Part shown: positions 11,029 to 19,796 of the stretch, one piece after another
Position numbering within the stretch: the stretch's first letter is position 1
Layout of the letters: the number at the start of each line of letters is the position of its first letter
Assembly (NCBI RefSeq): GCF_025561445.1
Contig: NZ_CP095096.1
Location: 1,033,822-1,097,821 of the forward strand
From: Staphylococcus sp. IVB6181
GTDB taxonomy: Bacteria; Bacillota; Bacilli; Staphylococcales; Staphylococcaceae
Direction: 5' to 3'
DNA length: 64,000 nucleotides
Notes under the pieces: model-generated
What the model was told of the DNA's origin: nothing
What the model saw: the letters and a program-made list of their open reading frames with translations, nothing else
Database searches by the model: none
Position numbers and translations under genes: made by a program

Positions 11029-11662
11029 GCCTATGTCGCTTGCAATTATGCAAGATGAGACAGTTTTAGTTGAACATACTACGAATATTAAACGCAATCA
11101 CTCTGTGCAGTTGATGCCTGCGATTCAAACAATTATTTCTGAAGCAGGTATGACAAAACAGGATATTGATGCCATTGTTGCCGCAAAAGGACCGGGTTCT
11201 TATACAAGCTTAAGAATCGGTGTAACGATTGCTAAAACATTAGCGTATGCACTGAACACGCAATTGTATGGTGTATCATCTCTTGCTGCTTTAGCTGCGA
11301 CAATACCAAATATTCATGCAAATCAACTGATTGTTCCAGTGTTTGATGCGAGAAGAGAAGCGGTTTATACCGGCGTCTATCGTTATGAGCAAGGCAAACT
11401 TGTCACTATGCTGGAAGATCAATATATGACAATTTCTGAACTTAACAACTATCTTGAACAAAATGCATTGCCTTATGTATTTGTCGGATATGATTTAGAA
11501 AACATCCAAGACCTGCTCCACGGGAATATCTTGCATCAACTTCCAAAAGCCAGTGCTATGCATGCATTAATCGAAAATCCTGAAGACATTCATACATTCA
11601 AACCAGACTATCTGAAATTATCCGAGGCAGAACGCAATTGGTTAAAAACACAACAGGATTAG
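10997..11662 (+). CDS. tsaB: tRNA threonylcarbamoyladenosine biosynthesis protein TsaB
   Basis: Inactive ASKHA-fold partner that scaffolds TsaD and TsaE for t6A synthesis. 221 residues, beginning with the family motif (M)NYLLLDTSNKPMSLA and carrying AAKGPGSYTSLRIG. Translation starts at GTG (10997) with AAGGAGG 9 bp upstream. The ribosome-binding site and start lie inside the 3' end of tsaE (32-bp overlap), so the two are probably translationally coupled. Confidence 0.95.
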   Translation: MNYLLLDTSNKPMSLAIMQDETVLVEHTTNIKRNHSVQLMPAIQTIISEAGMTKQDIDAIVAAKGPGSYTSLRIGVTIAKTLAYALNTQLYGVSSLAALAATIPNIHANQLIVPVFDARREAVYTGVYRYEQGKLVTMLEDQYMTISELNNYLEQNALPYVFVGYDLENIQDLLHGNILHQLPKASAMHALIENPEDIHTFKPDYLKLSEAERNWLKTQQD

Positions 11663-12102
11663 ACAATTTAAATATACGATTAATGACTTTGGAAGATGTA
11701 CCGCAAGTATTTGATTTAGAACGTATGTGCTTTAATGACAGCTCTTGGACGATTGATGCGTTTTATCATGAAGTAGAGAAAAATAAATTTGCACGCTACT
11801 TTGTGATGGAATACAACCAAGAAATCATCGGTTATATCGGGATGTGGGTTGTGATTGATCAAGCACAAATCACAACGGTAGCCATTACTGAAACGATGCG
11901 CGGTTACGGTTTAGGCAAATTGATTATCGAATATGCAATGAGTTATGCAAGACAAACATGCGATGTGATGAGTTTAGAAGTACGTATTGAAAATCGTCCG
12001 GCACGCCATGTCTATGAAGCCTTAGGTTTTAATTATGGCGGCAAACGCAAAAATTATTATGGAGAGGGTGAGGACGCACTCGTAATGTGGGTGGATTTAT
12101 AA
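11638..12102 (+). CDS. rimI: Ribosomal protein S18-alanine N-acetyltransferase RimI
   Basis: GNAT acetyltransferase predicted to acetylate the N-terminus of ribosomal protein S18. The core spans [16 protein letters not shown] to the end, with the acetyl-CoA loop [13 protein letters not shown] and the C-terminal [14 protein letters not shown] signature. 154 residues if the TTG at 11638 (GAGG 10 bp upstream) is the start; the N-terminal 15 residues are not conserved and the start is uncertain. It overlaps tsaB by 25 bp and tsaD by 1 bp. RimI is commonly encoded between tsaB and tsaD. Confidence 0.9.
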   Translation: MVKNTTGLDNLNIRLMTLEDVPQVFDLERMCFNDSSWTIDAFYHEVEKNKFARYFVMEYNQEIIGYIGMWVVIDQAQITTVAITETMRGYGLGKLIIEYAMSYARQTCDVMSLEVRIENRPARHVYEALGFNYGGKRKNYYGEGEDALVMWVDL

Positions 12103-13127
12103 TGGAAAAAGATACATTAATTTTAGCAATAGAATCAAGCTGTGACGAAACTAGTGCTAGTGTGATAAAAAATGGTAAAGAAATTTTAAGCAATGCAGTA
12201 TTAAGCCAAATCGAAAGCCATAAACGTTTCGGCGGTGTAGTACCTGAAGTCGCAAGCAGACATCATGTCGAAGGCATCACAGGTACAATTGATGAAGCGT
12301 TAGAAACAGCACAAACAGATATGAAGGATATAGATGCTGTAGCTGTAACAGAAGGACCAGGACTTATCGGTGCATTATTAATCGGCATCAACGCCGCAAA
12401 GGCTTTAGCTTTTGCTTATGATAAGCCTTTAATCCCAGTGCATCACATTGCAGGGCATATCTATGCGAATAATTTAGAAGAACCTTTTGCGTTTCCTTTA
12501 ATGGCTTTAATTGTATCAGGCGGTCATACGGAACTGGTATATATGAAAGATCATCTGAACTTTGAAGTTATCGGAGAAACTAGAGATGATGCAGTGGGTG
12601 AAGCTTATGATAAAGTTGCACGTACGATTGGTCTGCCTTATCCAGGCGGACCAAAGGTAGATCAATTAGCAGCAAAAGGCAAAGATGTTTATGACTTTCC
12701 GCGTGTATGGTTAGAACCAGACAGTTTTGATTTCAGTTTCAGCGGACTTAAAAGCGCAGTCATTAATAAGCTGCATAATCTAAAACAAAAGAATGAAACA
12801 ATTGTCCCTGAAGATGTCGCAGCAAGTTTCCAAAACAGTGTCGTTGAAGTGTTGGTTGGAAAAGCAATCAAAGCGTGCGAAGCATACGAAGTTAATCAAT
12901 TGATTGTCGCTGGCGGCGTCGCAAGCAACAAAGGTTTGCGACAAGCTTTAAAGACAGCATGTTCAGAACATGACATTAAGCTTTCAATTCCTAACCCTAA
13001 ACTTTGTACAGATAATGCGGCTATGATCGGTGCAGCAGGCTACTATATGTATGAAGCAGGGATGAAAGCTGGTTTAGATTTAAATGGTAAAAGCAGTATA
13101 GATATTGAAGAATTTTCAGTAGAATAA
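12102..13127 (+). CDS. tsaD: tRNA N6-adenosine threonylcarbamoyltransferase TsaD
   Basis: Catalytic metal-dependent transferase of the t6A complex (formerly Gcp/YgjD). 341 residues from [18 protein letters not shown]. The Fe/Zn ligands lie in HHIAGH, and VSGGHTEL and [12 protein letters not shown] are ASKHA-fold nucleotide motifs. The upstream GTG at 12087 is rejected because the ATG overlaps the rimI stop (TAATG) and matches the family N-terminus. Last gene of the t6A operon, followed by a strong terminator. Confidence 0.96.
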   Translation: MEKDTLILAIESSCDETSASVIKNGKEILSNAVLSQIESHKRFGGVVPEVASRHHVEGITGTIDEALETAQTDMKDIDAVAVTEGPGLIGALLIGINAAKALAFAYDKPLIPVHHIAGHIYANNLEEPFAFPLMALIVSGGHTELVYMKDHLNFEVIGETRDDAVGEAYDKVARTIGLPYPGGPKVDQLAAKGKDVYDFPRVWLEPDSFDFSFSGLKSAVINKLHNLKQKNETIVPEDVAASFQNSVVEVLVGKAIKACEAYEVNQLIVAGGVASNKGLRQALKTACSEHDIKLSIPNPKLCTDNAAMIGAAGYYMYEAGMKAGLDLNGKSSIDIEEFSVE

Positions 13128-13132
13128 CAAAG

Positions 13133-13170
13133 AAGTGTCTTGAATCGTTTTTATTCAAGACACTTTTTTA
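13133..13170 (+). terminator. Terminator of the tsaE-tsaD operon
   Basis: Perfect 13-bp stem (AAGTGTCTTGAAT at 13133-13145 with its complement at 13153-13165), 7-nt loop and a T tract. Confidence 0.9.
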
Positions 13171-13255
13171 TACCATGACATAGTAATATTACAAGATAAT
13201 GAACTTAAAAAACGCTTTACAAAGTTAATGGTTTGTCAATAGCGAACGTGCGTAC

Positions 13256-13385
13256 TTATCAACAGAAAGTGAATAACTTGTGGATAATTGTGTGTAATTA
13301 TGTGAATAACTGTGGATTTCGGTGTGAATTGTTGAGAAATCAGTGTCTTTTTACTTGTGGATAAAGTGGATAACTCTGTGGATAG
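13256..13385. promoter_or_regulatory. Cluster of DnaA-box-like 9-mers
   Basis: Within 130 bp, two exact copies of TGTGGATAA (13279-13287 and 13356-13364, i.e. TTATCCACA on the minus strand) are visible. TGTGAATAA (13301-13309) fits TTATNCACA. One-mismatch relatives are AGTGGATAA (13365-13373), TGTGGATAG (13377-13385) and TTATCAACA on the plus strand (13256-13264); TGTGGATTT (13311-13319) is weaker. Most point the same way. The region is between two terminators and has no credible ORF. A DnaA-binding cluster outside oriC is the simplest reading; binding itself is inferred. Confidence 0.65.
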
Positions 13386-13437
13386 TTGATGTAATAGGGT
13401 TTCGGGTGTGCATAATTTTGTTAAGGAATTGTAATAA

Positions 13438-13476
13438 AAGAGGCGCAAAAATGAGTATTCATTTGTGCACCTCTTA
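13438..13476 (-). terminator. Terminator downstream of the ABC-F gene
   Basis: Imperfect stem AAGAGGYGCAMAAATG with its complement around AGTA, followed on the minus strand by CTTTTATT. It lies 13 bp after the ABC-F stop codon. Confidence 0.7.
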
Positions 13477-13488
13477 AACTATTATTGC

Positions 13489-15414
13489 TTATATCATTTT
13501 TTCTTGTAATTCTTCCCATTTTAACATCACTTGTTCGAGTTGCTGTTCGATTGTATCTTTTTCTTCAGCTAATTGTGCTGCTTTTTCTGGATCGTTAAAG
13601 ACTTCAGGCTGTGTTAAAGCAGTATCGATTGCTTCTATTTGCTTTTCGAAGGATTCAATCTCTGATTCGCAGCTTTCAATTTGACGTTCCAATTGGCGCA
13701 ATTCTCTTCTTTGCGCTTTTTGGTCTTCATATGAATGGTTAGTTTCGTCTTTGGCTGTTTCGACAGCTTGTTCAGCTTCTTGTTTGGCCAAAATTGCAGC
13801 TTGTTCTTCTGTTTTATCTAAGTAGTATTGATAGTCGCCGGCATAGACTGTACCGCCATCAGGCTGCATATCAAAGATTTTATTCGCAAGCTGGTTAATA
13901 AAGTAGCGATCGTGCGAAACGAAGATTAATGTTCCCTCAAAGTTTTGCAGCGCTTGTTCAAGCATTTCTTTAGAATCAATATCTAAGTGGTTGGTCGGTT
14001 CATCTAATATTAAAACGTTGTTACGTTCTAACATTAATAACGCCAACTGCAAACGTGCTTTTTCTCCGCCGGATAAGTCATTGATGATTTTTTTAACATC
14101 TTCTTGTACGAATAAGAAACGGCCTAATACCGCACGTACATCTTTTTCAGGCATCGTAGGATATTGATCCCATACATAATCTAGAATCGTTTTGTTAGAT
14201 TTGAACTCTGCTTGCTTTTGATCGTAGTAACCGACGCGCAAGTTCGCACCATGGGTAATCTCTCCGCCGAGTTTTGGGAGTCTGTCCGCAACAGTTTTGA
14301 TAAAGGTAGATTTGCCGATACCGTTCGGACCGATAACACCGATATGATTGCCTTTTGTGACTTCCATCGTAATAGGGGCAATGACTGGTTCTGTATAACC
14401 GATTTCTAAATTGCGGATATGGTAAACGTCATTGCCTGTATTGCGGTCGAAATCAAATTGGATGTTAGCACTGCGTGCATCGAGCATAGGTTTATCGATA
14501 CGTTCGATTTTTTCTAATACTTTTCTGCGGCTTTTAGCCATACCGCTCGTTGAAGCACGCGTGATATTTTTTTCGACAATTGTTTCCAAGCGCTTGATTT
14601 CGGCTTGTTGACGTTCATATTCTTGCATACGTTTTTGATAGTACTGATCACGCTGTGTGATGAATTTACTGTAATTGCCTACATAGTGTTGAACAGCACC
14701 TAAAGCCACGTCATAAATCTGATTGACAGTTTTGTCTAAGAAGAAGCGGTCGTGACTGATAATCACAATAGCGCCTTTAAAGAAGTTCAAATAATCTTCA
14801 AGCCATTGTGTGGTTTCCATATCTAAATGGTTGGTAGGTTCGTCAAGCAGTAATAAGTCCGGTTCGCTGAGCAGCATTTGTGCAAGTGAAAGACGTGTTT
14901 TCTGTCCGCCGCTGAAGTCGTTTACAGGACGGTGAAAGTCTTCTTCATTAAAATTCAGACCATGCAGAACCGTTTTGATTTTACTTTCAAATTGATAACC
15001 CTCTAAGCGTTCAAATTGGTTGGATAACGATTCGTATTTGGCCATATGTTCTTTAAATGTGTCGGTTTCATATTCGTCCGCATGTTCAGCAAGCCATGTT
15101 GTTTCTGCTTGCATCGCTTTTTCCATTTGTTTCAAATGAGCGAAAGGTTTAGACATTTCTTCCCAAACTGAGTGGTGGGTATCGAGTGTCATTTGTTGTG
15201 TTAAATAACCGACTTTCAAATTTTTGATTTTTGATACATTGCCGCTGTCGTAGCCGTCGACACCTGCAATGATTTTCATTAATGTAGATTTGCCGGCACC
15301 GTTTCTGCCGACAATTCCGATTTTTTCATGACTCTTTACTTCAAAGTGGACATCGCTAAAGATTTCTTCACCATCGAAGGATTTTGAGACATTGTTAAGT
15401 TGCAGTAATATCAT
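13489..15414 (-). CDS. ABC-F family ATP-binding protein (YdiF-type)
   Basis: Soluble twin-ATPase of the ABC-F class, which acts on the ribosome E-site rather than in a membrane. 641 residues. ABC1 has Walker A GRNGAGKST (about 36-44) and signature FSGGQKTRLSLA. The interdomain linker is Lys/Arg/Glu-rich (about 240-300, with TRASTSGMAKSRRKVLEK). ABC2 has GPNGIGKST and LSGGEKARLQLA. The C-terminal coiled coil runs from about residue 545. Length and position beside tsaD and rex match B. subtilis YdiF. It carries no known resistance-type interdomain extension, so a housekeeping translation factor is likelier than an antibiotic resistance protein. Confidence 0.88.
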   Translation of the reverse strand: MILLQLNNVSKSFDGEEIFSDVHFEVKSHEKIGIVGRNGAGKSTLMKIIAGVDGYDSGNVSKIKNLKVGYLTQQMTLDTHHSVWEEMSKPFAHLKQMEKAMQAETTWLAEHADEYETDTFKEHMAKYESLSNQFERLEGYQFESKIKTVLHGLNFNEEDFHRPVNDFSGGQKTRLSLAQMLLSEPDLLLLDEPTNHLDMETTQWLEDYLNFFKGAIVIISHDRFFLDKTVNQIYDVALGAVQHYVGNYSKFITQRDQYYQKRMQEYERQQAEIKRLETIVEKNITRASTSGMAKSRRKVLEKIERIDKPMLDARSANIQFDFDRNTGNDVYHIRNLEIGYTEPVIAPITMEVTKGNHIGVIGPNGIGKSTFIKTVADRLPKLGGEITHGANLRVGYYDQKQAEFKSNKTILDYVWDQYPTMPEKDVRAVLGRFLFVQEDVKKIINDLSGGEKARLQLALLMLERNNVLILDEPTNHLDIDSKEMLEQALQNFEGTLIFVSHDRYFINQLANKIFDMQPDGGTVYAGDYQYYLDKTEEQAAILAKQEAEQAVETAKDETNHSYEDQKAQRRELRQLERQIESCESEIESFEKQIEAIDTALTQPEVFNDPEKAAQLAEEKDTIEQQLEQVMLKWEELQEKMI

Positions 15415-15423
15415 TCTTTTGTT

Positions 15424-15461
15424 TACGAGATGAATCTAATTAATATCTCGTAGTCCTCCTT
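15424..15461 (-). promoter_or_regulatory. Hairpin between the Shine-Dalgarno and start of the ABC-F gene
   Basis: The only good ribosome-binding site (AAGGAGG, 15461-15455) is 40 bp from the ATG at 15414. In between is a perfect 8-bp inverted repeat, TACGAGAT/ATCTCGTA (15452-15445 and 15431-15424, 13-nt loop). If the hairpin folds, the SD comes to 2 + 9 = 11 unpaired nt from the ATG, a workable distance. No other SD-like sequence lies near the ATG. Structure is seen; the ribosome-bridging role is inferred. Confidence 0.6.
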
Positions 15462-15485
15462 CCTAAAAAGCGTCGCTTAGTTACT

Positions 15486-15515
15486 ATTATAAGCGCTATA
15501 GGCATTATTTCCCAA
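15486..15515 (-). promoter_or_regulatory. Probable promoter of the ABC-F gene
   Basis: Perfect -10 TATAAT (15491-15486) with TTGGGA (15515-15510; 4/6) 18 bp upstream on the minus strand. Placed correctly for the ABC-F leader. Confidence 0.5.
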
Positions 15516-15976
15516 CATATCATGTCAGACATTGTTTTTGGACGTTTTGCATCGATTCGGTGTGGTTTTAAAGTAAATTTAGCAAGTAATTTTGATTTGT
15601 TTCGAAAATATGTATTCAAAACAATAATATAATCGTATAATAGTTACTATATTGCTGTAATTTGTATAGGCAAGTGTCATTAATTCTGAATACGGTAGGG
15701 AGATTTCACGAAACTGTTGATATTACAGTTATTCCTTTTTTTGATACCATGGGGTATACTTAGTTAATAAAAAACGTTTGCAGAATTTTTGTCAGATGCA
15801 ATATAACAAAATAAAAACTATAAGAACACTATAATCTGCTTGATCTGCGTAAATGTTTCAACATTTGCGCAACTCCATCACTGTGCTATCAAAAATTGTA
15901 CTATAAGAAGCAGTATTATTATGGTTAAATTGAAAAGTTCTAGGATAGTAGTTTGAAAGATTTGGAGGAAAACAGA
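15516..15976 (+). other. Long non-coding region upstream of rex
   Basis: About 460 bp without a credible gene. It contains several AT-rich -10-like hexamers (for example TATAAT near 15620-15645) and a near-perfect palindrome at 15847-15870 (GCGTAAATGTT, TC, AACATTTGCGC, one G-U-type mismatch), about 107 bp before the rex start. No classical Rex operator (TTGTGAAA-N4-TTCACAA) was found here. The palindrome may be an operator or an RNA hairpin in the rex leader. Confidence 0.45.
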
Positions 15977-16618
15977 TTGGCAAATCAAAATAATAAAATT
16001 CCTCGCGCGACTTTGAAGCGATTACCATTATATTACCGATTCGTGAACACACTGCATATTAAGGGCATAGACCGCGTGAATTCTAAAACAATCAGCGAAG
16101 CATTAGACATTGATTCAGCTACAATCAGACGTGATTTTTCCTATTTCGGAGAACTTGGAAAAAAAGGCTATGGTTATAATGTTGAAAGCTTAATGGAATT
16201 CTTTAAAGGTGAAATCAGCGAAAGTGATGTTATAAGTATCGGCTTAGTCGGCGTGGGTAACTTAGGTAAAGCTTTGCTTTCTTATAACTTCTCAATCCAT
16301 GATGATATGGTAATTACCGAAGCATTTGATATTAATCCCGATGTAATCGGCAAACAATTCGGTAAAGTAACAGTCAAAGATATGAAGGATATTAAAGGTA
16401 TCTTAGATAAAGGGAATTTGGATGTAGTGATTTTAACAACTCCGGGAGAAGCCGCTCAAACTGCAGCGGATGAGCTTGTTAAAAGTAATGTGAAAGGTAT
16501 TTTGAACTTTACACCTTCACGCATTGATGTTCCTGATGATGTGTCTGTTCATCATATTGATTTAGGGATTGAATTACAGTCATTGTTATTCTTTATGAAT
16601 AATCTTAATCGTAAATAA
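15977..16618 (+). CDS. rex: Redox-sensing transcriptional repressor Rex
   Basis: NADH/NAD+-sensing repressor of fermentative and anaerobic genes. 213 residues. The N-terminal winged helix begins [16 protein letters not shown] and contains [21 protein letters not shown]. The Rossmann domain carries [15 protein letters not shown] and the C-terminal helix IELQSLLFF. Translation most likely starts at TTG 15977, 8 bp after GGAGG; an upstream TTG at 15953 would add residues absent from the family. Monocistronic between a long leader and a bidirectional terminator. Confidence 0.95.
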   Translation: MANQNNKIPRATLKRLPLYYRFVNTLHIKGIDRVNSKTISEALDIDSATIRRDFSYFGELGKKGYGYNVESLMEFFKGEISESDVISIGLVGVGNLGKALLSYNFSIHDDMVITEAFDINPDVIGKQFGKVTVKDMKDIKGILDKGNLDVVILTTPGEAAQTAADELVKSNVKGILNFTPSRIDVPDDVSVHHIDLGIELQSLLFFMNNLNRK

Positions 16619-16620
16619 AG

Positions 16621-16666
16621 AAAAGGAGTTTGCATGAATTATTAAATTCATCGCAAACTCCTTTTT
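16621..16666. terminator. Bidirectional terminator between rex and the TusA-like gene
   Basis: Stem AAAAGGAGTTTGC with GCAAACTCCTTTT and T runs on both sides; it serves two convergent genes. Confidence 0.85.
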
Positions 16667-16669
16667 ATA

Positions 16670-16894
16670 TTAGGCTTTTTGAACTGTGATAGTCCAAGAA
16701 GCATCGCCAAGTTGTTCGTAATTAGTTACGGGATAAGCTTTTTCAGCTGCCCAGTTTGGAATGGCTTCTGTTGCTTGAGTGCAGTCAAAGTCGATTTTTA
16801 ATTCGTCTCCGACATTCAGTTCTTCCATTTTCTTTTGTGCTTCAATTAAAGGGAAAGGGCAAACCATTCCTACAGTACCTAATTCGTATACCAT
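16670..16894 (-). CDS. TusA-like sulfur carrier protein
   Basis: Small cytoplasmic sulfur-transfer protein of the TusA/SirA/YeeD type. 74 residues. The conserved CPxP is present as VCPFPLIEAQKKM, with Cys12 as the persulfide-carrying residue; the rest fits the two-layer alpha/beta fold. AAGGAGG is 8 bp from the ATG. It is 42 bp downstream of a YeeE/YedE-type membrane protein on the same strand. That pairing (TsuA with TsuB) is known for thiosulfate uptake, so accepting sulfur from the transporter is the likely role. Confidence 0.85.
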   Translation of the reverse strand: MVYELGTVGMVCPFPLIEAQKKMEELNVGDELKIDFDCTQATEAIPNWAAEKAYPVTNYEQLGDASWTITVQKA

Positions 16895-16936
16895 AATTGT
16901 ATCCTCCTTGATTTATAATGCATTCGTGTGAATAGC

Positions 16937-18022
16937 TTATGATTGAGCAGCAGGTTGTGCTGATGATTGTGCAGAGGCTTTACGCGCCGCTTTCATCGGT
17001 TTGATGAAAATGAAGTAACTCATTAACCATGTACCTAAAATCATTGATGCTAATGCAATCCAACCTTGCCATGAAAGTGCTGCGGTTGCAACTAATCCGT
17101 TTCCGATTGAGCAGCCGCCGGCTACAGATGCACCGAAGCCCATAGCTGCACCGCCGATAACACTGTTGCGCAATGTCTTTTTATCCGGTAAACGCCAAGC
17201 AAATTCTCTTGAACCTTTTGCCGCAATATATGATCCGATAAAGATACCAAGTACTAAGAAAACGCCCCAGTCTAAGAATGATGTCTTACCAGATAAAATA
17301 AATTGTACCAAGTTAGATGAAGGTGTTGTGATACCGAGTCCGCCTTCACGTCCAGTAGAATAGCTCATAGGCCAAGCGATTAATGCAATCAGGCCTACAA
17401 CAATCGCCGCAACGAAAGGATGGAATTTCTTTTCAAAGAAGAAGTGGCGTACACCTGTGAATTTTTGTTTTAATTTCGGTACTGCAATTTTAGGTTTAGG
17501 CTTGCGTAGTGTTTTCGTTACTAAATAACCTGTAATTGCGACAAGTGCAATCACCCAAATCCATGATGGAATACCTGTGCTTGTTGCCATATCTGCGTTA
17601 ACATTCGTTTTAGAATTTAAACCTTCCATTACGGGTTTTAGTAAACCGACTTTAGTAATTGCTGAGAAAATCGCATAAGAAATTAATGCTAACCAGCTGC
17701 CGATTAAACCTTCGCCTGCACGGTAGTAAGTGCCTGTTGCACAACCTCCGGCAAGTACGATCCCAATACCGAAAATAAATGAACCTACAATTGTTCCGAT
17801 AATAGGGAATGTGCCGTTTTCTAAAGGTTTGCCGATTATGGATGTAAATGCTAAAAGACCGATTGCTTGTACTGAAATCGCAATAAGCAAAGCATAAAAC
17901 ATTTTATTGTTCTTTTGAATATACATATCTCTGAATCCGCCAGCTAAGCAAAAGCGTGTACGTTGCATGACAAAACCGAGTAAAATACCCACGATTAAGC
18001 CGCTGATAATCATCCAAATCAT
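16937..18022 (-). CDS. YeeE/YedE-family (TsuA-like) sulfur-compound transporter
   Basis: Polytopic membrane protein, 361 residues with about 9-10 hydrophobic segments. Two duplicated halves each carry a cysteine-glycine signature (AGGCATGTYYRAGEG near 93 and AGGCSIGNGL near 300), and RFCLAGGFRDMYI lies near the N-terminus. In characterised family members these conserved cysteines relay thiosulfate through the membrane. Ala/Gln-rich C-terminal tail (SAQSSAQPAAQS). Probably co-transcribed with the TusA-like gene. The exact substrate (thiosulfate or another reduced sulfur species) is not readable from the sequence. Confidence 0.85.
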   Translation of the reverse strand: MIWMIISGLIVGILLGFVMQRTRFCLAGGFRDMYIQKNNKMFYALLIAISVQAIGLLAFTSIIGKPLENGTFPIIGTIVGSFIFGIGIVLAGGCATGTYYRAGEGLIGSWLALISYAIFSAITKVGLLKPVMEGLNSKTNVNADMATSTGIPSWIWVIALVAITGYLVTKTLRKPKPKIAVPKLKQKFTGVRHFFFEKKFHPFVAAIVVGLIALIAWPMSYSTGREGGLGITTPSSNLVQFILSGKTSFLDWGVFLVLGIFIGSYIAAKGSREFAWRLPDKKTLRNSVIGGAAMGFGASVAGGCSIGNGLVATAALSWQGWIALASMILGTWLMSYFIFIKPMKAARKASAQSSAQPAAQS

Positions 18023-18231
18023 GAATCTCCCTCTTTTCCGATAATGTTAATAAGTTTTATCCTAATACAGAATAGTATTAATTGCAAGGTGTAAATTTTC
18101 CGTAATGCTTTTTAATTTGATTTCGAACTGAAAACTGTTGTTATGTTCAATGGAATGAGATAGGTGAGGGGCTGAAAATATGCTAAAATAAAGGAAATGA
18201 CGATTAACGATGTTTTAGGAGGATATGGTAG

Positions 18232-19713
18232 ATGCAAGATTTTACAAATGAAGAAGAATTTCAACGAATTGAACAGCTCCCTGCTGAAAGAATTACTGAA
18301 CTCAAAGAAAAGTTCGCACAATCACCTTATAAACAAACCTTTCATTTACAACCTCCATTTGGTTCAGCAGGCAAGCCTAATGGTCTAATCTATGACGGTA
18401 GCCAATATAACATGAGTCACGAATGGTATCCGTTTGCGATAAATAATGGTTTAAGTTACAGCTATGCTTACTTAAGTGCAGCGTTGAATCACTTTGAATC
18501 AGAACATATATTGCTGAAACCTGATAGCGCTTATGATAATGAAGGAATTAAAGGCGGCAGTGCGCTTAAATTGAATGAGCAGGTGCATTGGATTTATTCC
18601 GGCCAAAGTTCTGATGCTGCGAGAGAAGGGCAATATACACAATTGCTCGCACGAAAAAATCAAGAACAAGAGATTGTAAAGCAGACAACACCGATTGAAC
18701 TAGAAGTTCCAAAAGGCTATCAAGATAGTCTGCATGATCCGAAGGTATTTGAAAAAGAAGGACATCGCTATGTATTTATCGGTGCACAGACTGATAAGCA
18801 GCAAGGAAGACTGTTAGCTTATGACGCAAATCAAATCGATAAGTGGCAATTACTTGCACCAATCTATACGAATTTATCCAATTTCGGCAAGTATTGGCAT
18901 ACACCCGATTATTTTGCGATAAATGGATATGATGTGCTGATGTTTACTGCTGAATCCGAAGGTCATGCTTTAAGAGCAGGTTATTTAATGGGACACTTTG
19001 ATTTTAATCATTTAAAAATGAACCATGGCGACTTTAAATTATGGGATGACGGGTTTGGATTTGTATATCCTCAAACTTGTGTCGGCCAGCATGGTGAACG
19101 TATCCTTATCGGATTGCTTCAAACAGAAGGAGAGTATGAAAATATTTCAGAAATCGATCAAGTCCCATGTCTTGCTATGCCGCGACAATTGAATGTAATG
19201 AAAGGCAAAATGTATCAACAGCCGCATCCTAGCTTAAAAGCATTGAGATTCAATAAAGAATCAGCATTAGGTTATGCGAATAAATTTGCGAAACAGCTGC
19301 ATCCTTACGAAGGTACAAACTTTGAATTGCATGTAGATATTTTAGAAAACGATGCGACTGAAATTTATTTTGAAGTGAAGGTTTCAAAATTCAATTCCAC
19401 AAAGATTATTTATAATACGCATTCAAGATTAGTAACTTTAGATTGCAGCGAAAGCGGGGAAGTTCCGTTAAATGATGCTGAAACAAAATGTTCAGTGCAA
19501 CTCAGCCAAGATTTAGAACACTTGCAGATTTTTGTAGATCAATCGAGCATTGAAGTCTTTTGCAACCATGGAGAACGTGTGATGTCATCACGTATCTTCC
19601 CGCCTGAAAATAGTACAGGTATCAGAGTAGGGACTGAATCAGGTCAAGCTTACTTGCAATTTACAAAATATGATTTGCATTCAGTATATGAAGCAAATGA
19701 CAGTGAAGTTTAG
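18232..19713 (+). CDS. GH32 (sucrose-6-phosphate hydrolase-like) protein, catalytic residues missing
   Basis: Full-length (493 aa) GH32 five-bladed propeller plus C-terminal beta-sandwich (QSSIEVFCNHGERVMSSRIF). AGGAGG is 9 bp before the ATG. By position it corresponds to the scrB-type gene next to agr in other staphylococci. The active site is altered. The NDPNG motif that carries the nucleophilic Asp reads GKPNG (47-51, Asp to Lys). The WECPD motif with the acid/base Glu reads WHTPD (222-226, Glu to His). RDP is HDP (168-170), keeping only the transition-state Asp. The frame is intact, so this is a maintained pseudoenzyme rather than a pseudogene. Sucrose hydrolysis is not expected; a binding or regulatory role is possible. 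Confidence 0.8.
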   Translation: MQDFTNEEEFQRIEQLPAERITELKEKFAQSPYKQTFHLQPPFGSAGKPNGLIYDGSQYNMSHEWYPFAINNGLSYSYAYLSAALNHFESEHILLKPDSAYDNEGIKGGSALKLNEQVHWIYSGQSSDAAREGQYTQLLARKNQEQEIVKQTTPIELEVPKGYQDSLHDPKVFEKEGHRYVFIGAQTDKQQGRLLAYDANQIDKWQLLAPIYTNLSNFGKYWHTPDYFAINGYDVLMFTAESEGHALRAGYLMGHFDFNHLKMNHGDFKLWDDGFGFVYPQTCVGQHGERILIGLLQTEGEYENISEIDQVPCLAMPRQLNVMKGKMYQQPHPSLKALRFNKESALGYANKFAKQLHPYEGTNFELHVDILENDATEIYFEVKVSKFNSTKIIYNTHSRLVTLDCSESGEVPLNDAETKCSVQLSQDLEHLQIFVDQSSIEVFCNHGERVMSSRIFPPENSTGIRVGTESGQAYLQFTKYDLHSVYEANDSEV

Positions 19714-19757
19714 AATAGAACTTTGAAGCGGGGAACATAATAAATAGTAATAACTAA

Positions 19758-19792
19758 AAAAGGGGCTGAAATCCATTGCGGTTTCAGCCCTT
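19758..19792. terminator. Bidirectional terminator, GH32 gene / agr operon
   Basis: Stem GGGGCTGAAA/TTTCAGCCCT with T runs outward on both strands, between the GH32 stop and the agrA stop. Confidence 0.85.
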
Positions 19793-19796
19793 AACG

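Noticed and set aside
15766..15785. cre site upstream of rex (AAAAAACGTTTGCA)
   Set aside because: Only one half of the near-palindrome matches; the TG at the left end is missing.
15600..15976. T-box or other riboswitch in the rex leader
   Set aside because: No T-box sequence, specifier loop or recognisable riboswitch core was seen; only an isolated palindrome.
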